DNA of 8,365 nt from Victivallales bacterium. GTDB lineage: Bacteria > Verrucomicrobiota > Lentisphaeria > Oligosphaerales > Oligosphaeraceae. The first letter of the stretch is position 1, and each line of letters starts with the position of its first letter. This document shows, piece by piece, positions 1 to 5,502 of the stretch. The notes below the pieces were generated by a model, which searched no databases, had not been told where the DNA came from, and saw only the letters and a list, made by a program, of their open reading frames with translations. The stretch spans positions 1 through 8,365 of the forward strand of contig JAFYIW010000023.1 of assembly GCA_017538465.1 (NCBI GenBank), given 5' to 3'. The translations under genes and the position numbers were made by a program.

Positions 1-621
1 GTTCACGCCGGCGGCGAGGACGGCGCAGAAACGCTCGCGGCAGCCGTCTGGCGAGGGAACCAGCTTCGCGATGTCGGCGACAGGCGAGACCACCGAGGCG
101 ACCGCATGGCTGGCTTCATCCCGCTCGCGCTCCGGGGTGAGGGCGCGGTGAAGGCGTGTCAGATTGGTGGTGAAGGGCAGGCAGCCGTGGAGCAGGGCGG
201 CCGGGCCGGAGAGCGCGAAGGCGCTGCCGGAGATTTTGAAGTCGCCATGCCAGACGCTGAAGCGCTGGCAGAAACGCGCGTCCGTGACGCCGATTCGATG
301 CAAGGCCGCGACCGCCAGGGACAGAATTCTGACGGGATCATAGAGGCGTCGGGGAAGCAGAAATGCGTAATTCTGATTTCCCAAGTCATGGTAGACTGTG
401 CCGCCACCGGAGATGCGCTTGATGACGGGGATGCCGTTCGCCTCGCACCATGACACCGCGCATTCGGCCGACGGGTCCTGGTTTCGTCCGCATTGGACGC
501 ACTCGCGGTTGGTGTAGAAGAGCAGCCGCGGCTCTTCCGGGAACGGCCGTTCGCGGAAGAGGCGTTCTTCCACGGCGGCGTTTTCAAGCGGGTCGGAGCT
601 GGGCAGGAAGGCGACGCGCAT
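1..621 (-). CDS. lplA: Lipoate-protein ligase A family protein (partial, C-terminus outside window)
   Basis: This reading frame is open for 207 codons from an ATG at 619-621 to the left edge, so the C-terminal part is missing. The family activates lipoate with ATP to lipoyl-AMP and transfers it to lysines of the E2 subunits of 2-oxoacid dehydrogenases and of GcvH in the cytoplasm. Visible signatures are the substrate-binding loop SGGGTVYHDLGNQNYAF (residues 71-87), the lysine in FKISGSAF (K129, matching the RKVSGSAY lysine of E. coli LplA), and LLHGCLPFTTNLTRL (143-157), matching the HHGTLLLNADLSRL block. E. coli LplA has about 338 residues, so roughly 60% is present. The gene begins five bases after the hisC stop with no clear Shine-Dalgarno sequence, which suggests translational coupling to hisC. 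Octanoyltransferases of the same fold (LipM type) cannot be excluded without the C-terminal domain. Confidence 0.87.
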   Translation of the reverse strand, partial: MRVAFLPSSDPLENAAVEERLFRERPFPEEPRLLFYTNRECVQCGRNQDPSAECAVSWCEANGIPVIKRISGGGTVYHDLGNQNYAFLLPRRLYDPVRILSLAVAALHRIGVTDARFCQRFSVWHGDFKISGSAFALSGPAALLHGCLPFTTNLTRLHRALTPERERDEASHAVASVVSPVADIAKLVPSPDGCRERFCAVLAAGVN

Positions 622-626
622 TGCGG

Positions 627-1682
627 TTAGCGGTCGAGTTCGGCGAGCACATTGAGGAGTTCTTTCATTTCGTCGTCGGTTCCGATGGTGATGCGGAGGA
701 ACTCATCTACCCGGGGCAGCGCGAAGTATCGCACGAGCAGCCCACGTTCGCGCAAGGCGGTGAAAAGTTCCGCGGCCGGACGATGGGCGGGCTTCGCCAG
801 CAGGAAGTTCGCCTGGGACGGGAGGACCCGCCAGCCGCGTTTCGACAATTCATCGGTGACCCAGGAGCGGGTGGCCCGGACTTTCGCGCAGGTGTCGCGC
901 AACCAGTTCTGGTCGCCAAGGGCGGCTTCGCCGAGGGTCTGCGCGATGCGGTCGGTGTTGTAGGAGTCCTTGAGCTTGAGCATCTCCTCGACGAGGTGCT
1001 CCTGCGCGAAGGCGAGTCCGAGGCGCAATCCCGCCAGCGCGTAGCTCTTGGAAAAGGTGCGGGAGACCACCACGTTGGGGAATTGTTCCACGAAGTCCAG
1101 GCAGTTGTCATCCGCGAAGTCGGCGTAGGCCTCGTCAATCCAGACCACGCCTGGGAAGTCCGCGCAGAGTTGATAAAGCTTATCCTTCGGCGTGGCGTTG
1201 CCAGTGGGGGCGTTGGGGCGCGCCAGCATCAGGAGCTTCGCGTTGGCGGCTTGTTCGAGAAGGTTGTCCGGCAATTCAAACTGCTCATTCAGTTGGAAAG
1301 GGCGCTTGACTGCCCCCTGGAGGTCGGCGAGAACAGGATAGAGCGAATAGCTGGGTTCGGGGTAGGCGTAGGCGTCGCCCTCGCCAACAAAGGTGCGCAG
1401 GGCGATGGTCAAGAGGTCGTCCGAGCCATTGCCGCAGAGAATGCGTGAGGCGGGGATGCCGAAAACCTCGGAAGCCTTTTCGCGCAGGGCTTGTCCTGTG
1501 GGATTGGGGTAGAGCCGCAAGGCTTCCCACTCCAACGCGCGAAGCGCCTCCCCGACCTTTGGTGAGGGCGGATAGGGATTCTCGTTGGTGTTCAACTTGA
1601 CGATGCGGCGACCGGCGAGCTGCTCGCCCGGCGTGTAGCCGTCAATCGCATGGATGCGCTCGCGCGCAAAAATCTTGCTCAT
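627..1682 (-). CDS. hisC: Histidinol-phosphate aminotransferase
   Basis: PLP-dependent fold-type I aminotransferase of 351 residues, close to the 356 of E. coli HisC. It converts imidazole-acetol phosphate and glutamate to histidinol phosphate and 2-oxoglutarate in histidine biosynthesis in the cytoplasm. Motifs in order are NTNENPYPPSP (31-41, substrate-side loop), CGNGSDDLL (83-91, cofactor phosphate binding), ARPNAPTGN (154-162, with N157), WIDEAYADF (181-189, with D183 and Y186 contacting PLP), SRTFSKSYALAGLRLG (207-222, with K212 as the Schiff-base lysine and R219), and FLRITIGT (328-335, with R330 binding the substrate carboxylate). All catalytic positions are intact. The ATG at 1680-1682 gives the expected N-terminus, but its upstream sequence has only a weak GGGAA. 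It lies upstream of lplA in a probable two-gene operon; no other his genes are in the window. Related aromatic or broad-specificity aminotransferases are the main alternative. Confidence 0.93.
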   Translation of the reverse strand: MSKIFARERIHAIDGYTPGEQLAGRRIVKLNTNENPYPPSPKVGEALRALEWEALRLYPNPTGQALREKASEVFGIPASRILCGNGSDDLLTIALRTFVGEGDAYAYPEPSYSLYPVLADLQGAVKRPFQLNEQFELPDNLLEQAANAKLLMLARPNAPTGNATPKDKLYQLCADFPGVVWIDEAYADFADDNCLDFVEQFPNVVVSRTFSKSYALAGLRLGLAFAQEHLVEEMLKLKDSYNTDRIAQTLGEAALGDQNWLRDTCAKVRATRSWVTDELSKRGWRVLPSQANFLLAKPAHRPAAELFTALRERGLLVRYFALPRVDEFLRITIGTDDEMKELLNVLAELDR

Positions 1683-1805
1683 GATAAGAATTCCCGAAAA
1701 AACTCCGCATTTTGCTTAATATAGTGCGATTATCCAGAATAGCCTGATTACATTATCGGGTTGTTCCCAATTGATGTCAGCCTTCAAAAACAAATCGAGG
1801 AAACC
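1683..1805. promoter_or_regulatory. Divergent control region between hisC and the DUF486 gene
   Basis: This AT-rich spacer separates two divergent genes, so it should hold both promoters. On the plus strand, TTGCTT (1712-1717), a 17-base spacer and CAGAAT (1735-1740) make a plausible sigma70-type promoter for the DUF486 gene. On the minus strand, TATATT (complement of 1718-1723) could be a -10 box for hisC, but I see no good -35 element for it. No clear operator dyad was found. The assignment rests on composition and weak consensus matches only. Confidence 0.3.
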
Positions 1806-1808
1806 GTG
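1797..1808 (+). promoter_or_regulatory. Ribosome binding site and GTG start of the DUF486 gene
   Basis: GAGG at 1797-1800 followed by AAACC and GTG at 1806-1808 is a well-spaced Shine-Dalgarno and start. It decides the start of this gene: an in-frame TTG at 1761 would add 15 polar residues (FPIDVSLQKQIEETV and the initiator) that this small membrane family lacks. Confidence 0.7.
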
Positions 1809-2153
1809 CCGAAACTGCTTCAAACCATTCTGTTGCTGATTTGCTCCAACTGTTTCATGACCTTCGCCTGGTATGGGCTTTTAAAGGACATGAAGGACAA
1901 GAATTTCGTGATTGCCGCTGTGGTCAGTTGGAGCATCGCCTTCTTCGAGTATCTGATTATGGTGCCCGCGAATCGGATTGGGTCTGAGGTCTATTCGGTT
2001 TCGCACCTGAAGATTCTGCAGGAGTGCATCTCGCTTTCCGTGTTCGTGCCCTTTGCGCTTTTCTATCTGAAGGAAAAGTGGAACTGGAATTTCCTGTGGG
2101 CATCCTGCTGCATCATGGGCGCGGTGTTCTTCATGTTCCGCGACGCGGCGTAA
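1806..2153 (+). CDS. DUF486 family small membrane protein (DMT-like)
   Basis: A 115-residue hydrophobic protein starting at the GTG at 1806. It matches the DUF486 (DMT superfamily-like) pattern throughout: an N-terminal helix LLQTILLLICSNCFMTFAWYG, ending in the family-typical FMTFAWYG; then VVSWSIAFFEYLIMVPANRIG with the hallmark FFEY and VPANRIG; then LKILQECISLSVFVPFALFYL; and a last helix WNFLWASCCIMGAVFFMF. Four membrane segments are predicted by eye, giving an inner-membrane protein of half the size of a ten-helix EamA transporter; family members are about 110-120 residues. Substrate and function are not established for the family, and none is assigned here. It is transcribed away from hisC and converges on the Sel1-repeat gene. 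Confidence 0.85.
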   Translation: MPKLLQTILLLICSNCFMTFAWYGLLKDMKDKNFVIAAVVSWSIAFFEYLIMVPANRIGSEVYSVSHLKILQECISLSVFVPFALFYLKEKWNWNFLWASCCIMGAVFFMFRDAA

Positions 2154-2157
2154 AAGG

Positions 2158-2217
2158 TTCGAGGTTAGAACGGGAGGGCCGCGCTCCTGCGCGCCCTTCG
2201 AGGTTAGAGGTTAGGGG
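2158..2217. repeat. Intergenic repeat: hairpin between two 12-bp direct repeats of a GGTTAGA element
   Basis: TTCGAGGTTAGA occurs at 2158-2169 and again at 2197-2208; the second copy continues as GAGGTTAGG. Between them, 2176-2196 folds into a GC-only hairpin: GGGC pairs with GCCC, GCGC pairs with GCGC, one C (2180) bulges and the loop is TCCT. The same TTCGAGGTTAG string recurs before manA (5487-5497), so this is a dispersed intergenic element. Its position between two converging genes would suit a bidirectional transcription barrier, but there is no T-run on either side, so it is not a classical intrinsic terminator. Confidence 0.6.
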
Positions 2218-2251
2218 TCCCCCCGCCAGGCCTTGCCCTGCATGGCGTCAA

Positions 2252-3481
2252 TTATTCAGCGTTTAGGTCTTGAAGAGCATAAAGCAGTGTCTTACCGCAG
2301 TAGGTGCGAGGCTGTTCGAGGACAGCGGAACCGGCGGCTCGTCCGGTGAAGAGCGCATAGACACTGCCGTGATATTCGGATTCCGGCGTGAAATGCATCA
2401 CCTGGCATTCGGCGGCGGGGGCGATGGTGAGTTCTGGGTCGCCCACAAACCAAAGGGAGAGCTGCGAGCCATCCGGCGAGGTTCCCTCGAGGTGCGCCAG
2501 GCGCCCATGATAATCGACGTAGGTGTCTTCGTAGAGGCGCAGGTCCTCTGGGGAAGGCCGGAAGGGATGATGGGATGGCTGCATCGCTTCCAGGCGTCTG
2601 GCCGCACCCTCCTCACCGAGTTCCCGGGCTTTGCGATACCACTTGGAAGCCTCGTCTAGATTCCGGGCGATACCGACGCCTTCCTCAAGGCACATCCCCA
2701 GATGCGTCATCGCATTGCCCACGCCCTGCTCGGCCGCCCGCCGGAGCCATTTGACGGCTTCGGCGAGGTCTTGCGCGGTGCCGAAGCCTTCGCCATGGCA
2801 CCAGGCCAACTTGTCTTGGGCAATGGGGTGTTCCAGCTGTGCGGCTCGGAGGAACCATCGGAAGGCCGCCGCCGCGTCCAGTGGGATTCCATCGCCAGTC
2901 TCATAGCAGCAGCCGAGGTTGTATTGCGCATCGGCGTGGTCCTGCTCGGCGGCCAACGCATACCATTTCACGGCTTCGGCTTTGTTTTCGGGTGTGCCAA
3001 TGCCGAAATCGTAGCAGGATGCCACGGAGAACTGCGCCTCGACGTGGCCCTGCTCGGCGGCTTTGCGGTGCCACTTCAGCGCGGCGGCTTTGTCCATCGG
3101 GAGGCCCGTTCCTTCCTCCAGGCAGAGGGCGTAGTTGTACTGCGCCTCGGCATGGCCCTGCTCGGCTGCCTTTCTGAACCAAATGACCGCCTGGCGTGCC
3201 GATTTCTTCACTCCGTCACCTTCAAGGAAGCGTAGCGCCAGGTCGTTCTGGGCCTCGGCGTCCCCGCCGTCCGCCTGGATGGCCAGTTCGAGGAGTTCGC
3301 CATGGAGTTCACGGAAGAGGAACTGCGCGTAGATGTCATGGATTTTCTCCGCCTCGCCGAGCCTCGAGTTGGCCATCAGGACGTTGAGCCTGCGCAGTGC
3401 CGAGTCGTATGCGGCGGGGTTCTTGAGGCGAGCATGCAGATAACGCTCGGCCTGCTGGTAGAGTTGCGGAAGTCGTGACAT
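2252..3481 (-). CDS. Sel1-repeat (TPR-like) protein with unknown C-terminal domain
   Basis: A 409-residue protein read from the ATG at 3479-3481; an in-frame TTG at 3535 would add 18 low-complexity residues and is less likely. Residues 1-76 are a helical N-terminal region. Residues 77-292 are six Sel1-like repeats, each exactly 36 residues, starting at 77, 113, 149, 185, 221 and 257, with the usual pattern of small residues, GxG and KWxxxAAEQG (for example ALKWHRKAAEQG). Such repeats form a right-handed alpha-solenoid that binds other proteins. Residues about 300-409 form a non-repeat, beta-rich-looking domain with LSLWFVGDPELTIAP and YHGSVYALFTGRAAG that I do not recognise. No signal peptide or membrane segment is seen, so it is probably cytoplasmic. 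Partner and role are unknown. It is divergent from the branched-chain aminotransferase gene and convergent with the DUF486 gene. Confidence 0.85.
   Translation of the reverse strand: MSRLPQLYQQAERYLHARLKNPAAYDSALRRLNVLMANSRLGEAEKIHDIYAQFLFRELHGELLELAIQADGGDAEAQNDLALRFLEGDGVKKSARQAVIWFRKAAEQGHAEAQYNYALCLEEGTGLPMDKAAALKWHRKAAEQGHVEAQFSVASCYDFGIGTPENKAEAVKWYALAAEQDHADAQYNLGCCYETGDGIPLDAAAAFRWFLRAAQLEHPIAQDKLAWCHGEGFGTAQDLAEAVKWLRRAAEQGVGNAMTHLGMCLEEGVGIARNLDEASKWYRKARELGEEGAARRLEAMQPSHHPFRPSPEDLRLYEDTYVDYHGRLAHLEGTSPDGSQLSLWFVGDPELTIAPAAECQVMHFTPESEYHGSVYALFTGRAAGSAVLEQPRTYCGKTLLYALQDLNAE
2606..3253 (-). repeat. Six in-frame 108-bp Sel1 repeat units
   Basis: Inside the Sel1-repeat gene the coding sequence consists of six 108-bp units (36 codons) with no spacers. 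The units are most alike where they encode AAEQ, seen on the plus strand as recurrent CTGCTCGGC near 2727, 2944, 3051 and 3159. This is protein-level repetition from old duplications, not a recent perfect tandem repeat. Confidence 0.75.
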
Positions 3482-3672
3482 ATTCTGAAGGATCCGGATG
3501 GTTGCATGGGATGCCGCAGACGGCGGCAAAGGCAAATCTAATGCCTCGAAAGCGGTCTGGAAGTCAATTCAGGTATTATATTTATGCAATTTCGAGAATC
3601 TCCATCGAAATATGCTTTTCAAAGCAGTAAACCAGCTTTTCAATAACAGCGAATTCCAGCCGAGGAAAAATC
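3482..3672. promoter_or_regulatory. Divergent control region between the Sel1-repeat gene and the branched-chain aminotransferase gene
   Basis: The middle of this 191-base spacer is AT-rich. TATTAT (3574-3579) or TATATT (3577-3582) could be a plus-strand -10 box, and the exact consensus TATAAT sits on the minus strand (complement of 3575-3580); neither has a convincing -35 partner. Just inside it lies a dyad: ATTTCGA (3589-3595), nine bases, TCGAAAT (3605-3611), extended by GCA and TGC across one bulged base. A second short palindrome, GCTTT-TC-AAAGC, is at 3614-3625, and GCTTTTCAA is directly repeated at 3614-3622 and 3635-3643. The palindromes are seen directly; that a regulator binds them is inference. 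Confidence 0.4.
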
Positions 3673-3675
3673 ATG
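3662..3675 (+). promoter_or_regulatory. Ribosome binding site of the branched-chain aminotransferase gene
   Basis: GAGGA at 3662-3666 lies six bases before the ATG at 3673-3675. This is a normal, well-spaced site that supports the start and shows that the host uses a GAGGA-type Shine-Dalgarno sequence. Confidence 0.7.
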
Positions 3676-4695
3676 GACATTGATTGGTCAAAACTCACGT
3701 TTTCCTATCGTCCGGTGAACTGCCATGTCGAGTATCACTACAAGGATGGCCAGTGGGACAAGGGCGAGGAGAAGACCAGCCCCTTCATCACCCTCTCCAT
3801 CGCCGCCGAGTGCCTGCATTATGGCCAGGAAATCTTCGAGGGCCTCAAGGCCTACCGCGGCAAGGATGGCAAGGTGCGCGTCTTCCGCATGGACATGAAC
3901 GCGAAGCGCTTCCAGAACTCCGCCCGCCGTTGCTGCATGGCGCCGGTGCCGATTGAGATGTTCGAGGAGGCCGTGGAGCGCGCGATCAAGGCGAATGTCG
4001 AGTTCGTGCCGCCCTACGGCACTGGCGCGACGATGTACATCCGCCCCGTGCTGCTGGGCACCGGCCCCCAGATTGGCGTGGCCCCGGCCAGCGAATACAC
4101 CTTCATCGTGATGGTAATGCCCGTGGGCGCCTACTACAAGGGCGGCCTGCAGGCGGTGCGGGCCTGCCTGGTGGACGAGTATGACCGCGCGGCGCCCCAT
4201 GGCACCGGCATGGTCAAGGTGGCCGGCAATTATGCCGCCAGCCTGCTGCCCCACGAAAAGGCCAAGGAGGCGGGTTTCCCCATCGACCTCTACCTGGATG
4301 CCGCCCAGCATAAGTACATTGAGGAGTTCGGCTCCTCCAATTTCATCGCGATCACCAAGGACGGCAAGTATGTGACTCCGGACTCCGCATCTGTGTTGCC
4401 CAGCATCACCAACGACGGCCTCCAGCAGGTCGCCCGCGACCTGGGCATCACCGTCGAGAAGCGCCCGATTGATTTCGCGAAGGAGATTGGCGATTTCGCG
4501 GAAGTGGCCGCATGCGGCACGGCGGTGGTCATCACACCGGTCAGCGAAATCGTCCGCCTGAAGACGGGCGAGAGCTGGAAGATGCCCACGGGCGACAGCT
4601 GCGGACCAGTGCTGCAGAAGCTCTACGACACCTACACGGGCATCCAGTGGGGCACTTTGCCGGACACCCACGGGTGGCTCAAGGAAATCTGCTGA
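3673..4695 (+). CDS. ilvE: Branched-chain amino acid aminotransferase (family II type)
   Basis: A 340-residue fold-type IV PLP aminotransferase that interconverts Val, Leu and Ile with their 2-oxo acids using glutamate and 2-oxoglutarate in the cytoplasm. Motifs in order are CLHYGQEIFEGLKAYRG (47-63), RPVLLGTGPQIGV (124-136), GTGMVKVAGNYAAS (177-190) with K182 as the predicted Schiff-base lysine, YIEEFGSSNFI (215-225) with E218 in the position of the glutamate that holds the pyridine nitrogen, the loop VTPDSASVLPSITND (234-248) and CGTAVVITPV (281-290). This arrangement, with GNY after the lysine, is that of the eukaryotic-like BCAT group rather than the short E. coli IlvE group. Length is slightly below the usual 350-360 residues. 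The sigma factor gene follows 41 bases after its stop on the same strand, so cotranscription is likely. A D-amino acid aminotransferase is unlikely given these motifs. Confidence 0.93.
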   Translation: MDIDWSKLTFSYRPVNCHVEYHYKDGQWDKGEEKTSPFITLSIAAECLHYGQEIFEGLKAYRGKDGKVRVFRMDMNAKRFQNSARRCCMAPVPIEMFEEAVERAIKANVEFVPPYGTGATMYIRPVLLGTGPQIGVAPASEYTFIVMVMPVGAYYKGGLQAVRACLVDEYDRAAPHGTGMVKVAGNYAASLLPHEKAKEAGFPIDLYLDAAQHKYIEEFGSSNFIAITKDGKYVTPDSASVLPSITNDGLQQVARDLGITVEKRPIDFAKEIGDFAEVAACGTAVVITPVSEIVRLKTGESWKMPTGDSCGPVLQKLYDTYTGIQWGTLPDTHGWLKEIC

Positions 4696-4709
4696 ACTTG
4701 ACCACGAGC

Positions 4710-4741
4710 TCCACTGGAGTGCCTGAGGACACTCCAGTGGA
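4710..4741 (+). promoter_or_regulatory. Perfect 12-bp hairpin enclosing the sigma factor ribosome binding site and start codon
   Basis: TCCACTGGAGTG (4710-4721) is followed by an 8-base loop CCTGAGGA (4722-4729) and by the exact reverse complement CACTCCAGTGGA (4730-4741). The loop carries GAGGA (4725-4729), and the GTG at 4737-4739 in the 3' arm is seven bases further, the best start for the sigma gene. The RNA fold would expose the Shine-Dalgarno sequence but bury the start codon. No T-run follows, so an intrinsic terminator is unlikely. The inverted repeat is seen directly; translational control is inference. Confidence 0.6.
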
Positions 4742-5381
4742 CAACCAGGGCTATTCCTTGTCTATCCTTGACGTATTGCAATCGGGCGCCCGTTCCGACA
4801 CGGCGGGGCTGCTGCTCTCCGCCGTCTATGCCGAGGCGCAGGACGGCGAGCTGCTCCAGCAGATGTGGGAGGGCGACATCCGGGCATTCGAGAGTATCTA
4901 TGCCCGATACGCCGAGCGCCTGACCAGCTGCGCCGCGCCGTATCTGCGTTCTCGCGACTTGGCGCGCGATGTCGCGCAGGAGACGTTCATGAAGCTCCTG
5001 AACAACCCTCCGGTTGCCCTTAAGGGGGATGACCTGGGGCCATGGTTGTTCCGGGTGGCGAAGAACTTGGCGATTGACCGGGCACGCCATCTGCAATACG
5101 AAATCCCCACGGAGACGGAGCAGCCGGGAACGTCTGGAGAACCCCATGAGTCTGAGGACCCGGCCAGCATAATGATGGCCAACAGCACGGCGGAACAGGT
5201 GCGCTATGAAGTCAATCGGCTGCCCGAGGAGCTGCGGCGGGTGATTCACCTGCGTTTTGACCAGAATCTCTCGTTTCAGGAAATTGCCCAGCAGGAGAAT
5301 CTCCCGTTGGGAACCGTCCTATGGCGCGGGCACCGCGCACTGGAAATCCTGCGCGGAAAACTCAGGAAGGTTAGAGGTTAA
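4737..5381 (+). CDS. ECF-type RNA polymerase sigma factor
   Basis: A 214-residue sigma70-family protein of the extracytoplasmic function class, started at the GTG at 4737, which has GAGGA seven bases upstream. In-frame alternatives are TTG 4698 and GTG 4719, both with poorer ribosome binding sites. Region 2 spans about residues 38-120: the helix ELLQQMWEGDIRAFESIYARYAERL, then DLARDVAQETFMKLL (core RNA polymerase binding) and GPWLFRVAKNLAIDRARH (-10 recognition and melting). A variable acidic linker (121-153) follows. Region 4 spans about 157-208, with LPEELRRVIHLRF, LSFQEIAQQENLPLGTVLWRGHRALEILR as the -35 helix-turn-helix. There is no region 1 or 3 and no anti-sigma gene beside it, so its control is not obvious. 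About 35 residues precede region 2. The last residues, KVRG, are encoded by an intergenic heptamer repeat. The target promoters are unknown. Confidence 0.9.
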   Translation: MDNQGYSLSILDVLQSGARSDTAGLLLSAVYAEAQDGELLQQMWEGDIRAFESIYARYAERLTSCAAPYLRSRDLARDVAQETFMKLLNNPPVALKGDDLGPWLFRVAKNLAIDRARHLQYEIPTETEQPGTSGEPHESEDPASIMMANSTAEQVRYEVNRLPEELRRVIHLRFDQNLSFQEIAQQENLPLGTVLWRGHRALEILRGKLRKVRG

Positions 5382-5410
5382 AGTTTAAAGGTTAGAGGTT
5401 AAAGGTTAAA
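5369..5410. repeat. Six tandem heptamers, consensus GGTTARA
   Basis: Six uninterrupted 7-bp units start at 5369, 5376, 5383, 5390, 5397 and 5404; five fit GGTTARA and the third has one change (GTTTAAA). The array begins inside the sigma gene and its second unit supplies the TAA stop (5379-5381). Related units occur in the spacer at 2158-2217. Short heptameric arrays of this general kind are known in bacteria (for example the STRR repeats of cyanobacteria), but I cannot say whether this one belongs to a named family. Confidence 0.85.
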
Positions 5411-5418
5411 GTCTCGTC

Positions 5419-5480
5419 TGACGTCCGACGTCCGTCGTCTGGCGTCCCGCCCTGACGTCCGACGTCCGTCGTCTGACGTC
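5419..5480. repeat. Second heptamer array, consensus YGNCGTC, arranged as two near-identical blocks
   Basis: Directly after the first array the 7-bp period continues with another unit. Units ending in CGTC start at 5419, 5426, 5433 and 5440; a 6-base CCGCCC (5447-5452) follows, and then units start at 5453, 5460, 5467 and 5474. Seen as longer copies, 5418-5449 and 5452-5483 are 32-bp direct repeats with one mismatch. The palindrome GACGTC occurs five times, at 5420, 5427, 5454, 5461 and 5475. The array fills the spacer upstream of manA; no function is assigned. Confidence 0.8.
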
Positions 5481-5486
5481 CCGAGT

Positions 5487-5502
5487 TTCGAGGTTAGTGA
5501 TG
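5487..5502 (+). promoter_or_regulatory. Dispersed TTCGAGGTTAG repeat providing the manA ribosome binding site
   Basis: TTCGAGGTTAG (5487-5497) matches the repeat at 2158 and 2197. Its GAGG (5490-5493) is six bases before the ATG at 5500-5502, the best-spaced start. The GTG at 5497 is too close and the ATG at 5506 is twelve bases away. Confidence 0.55.

Noticed and set aside
450..1448. Long plus-strand frame opposite lplA and hisC
   Set aside because: It runs across two genes with clear motifs on the minus strand and shows no domain of its own.
2024..2266. Small plus-strand frame overlapping the end of the DUF486 gene and the spacer repeat
   Set aside because: It is out of frame with a conserved gene and its second half translates the GC-rich hairpin repeat.
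3688..4671. Long open frame on the minus strand opposite the branched-chain aminotransferase gene
   Set aside because: The plus-strand frame has complete family motifs. The antisense frame is Ala/Leu/His/Gly-rich with no recognisable domain, as expected from GC-rich codon bias.
4710..4741. Intrinsic terminator after the aminotransferase gene
   Set aside because: The hairpin is strong, but no T-run follows and it overlaps the best start of the next gene.
5418..5483. CRISPR array
   Set aside because: Only two 32-bp copies separated by two bases, made of 7-bp units; there are no spacers and no cas genes.
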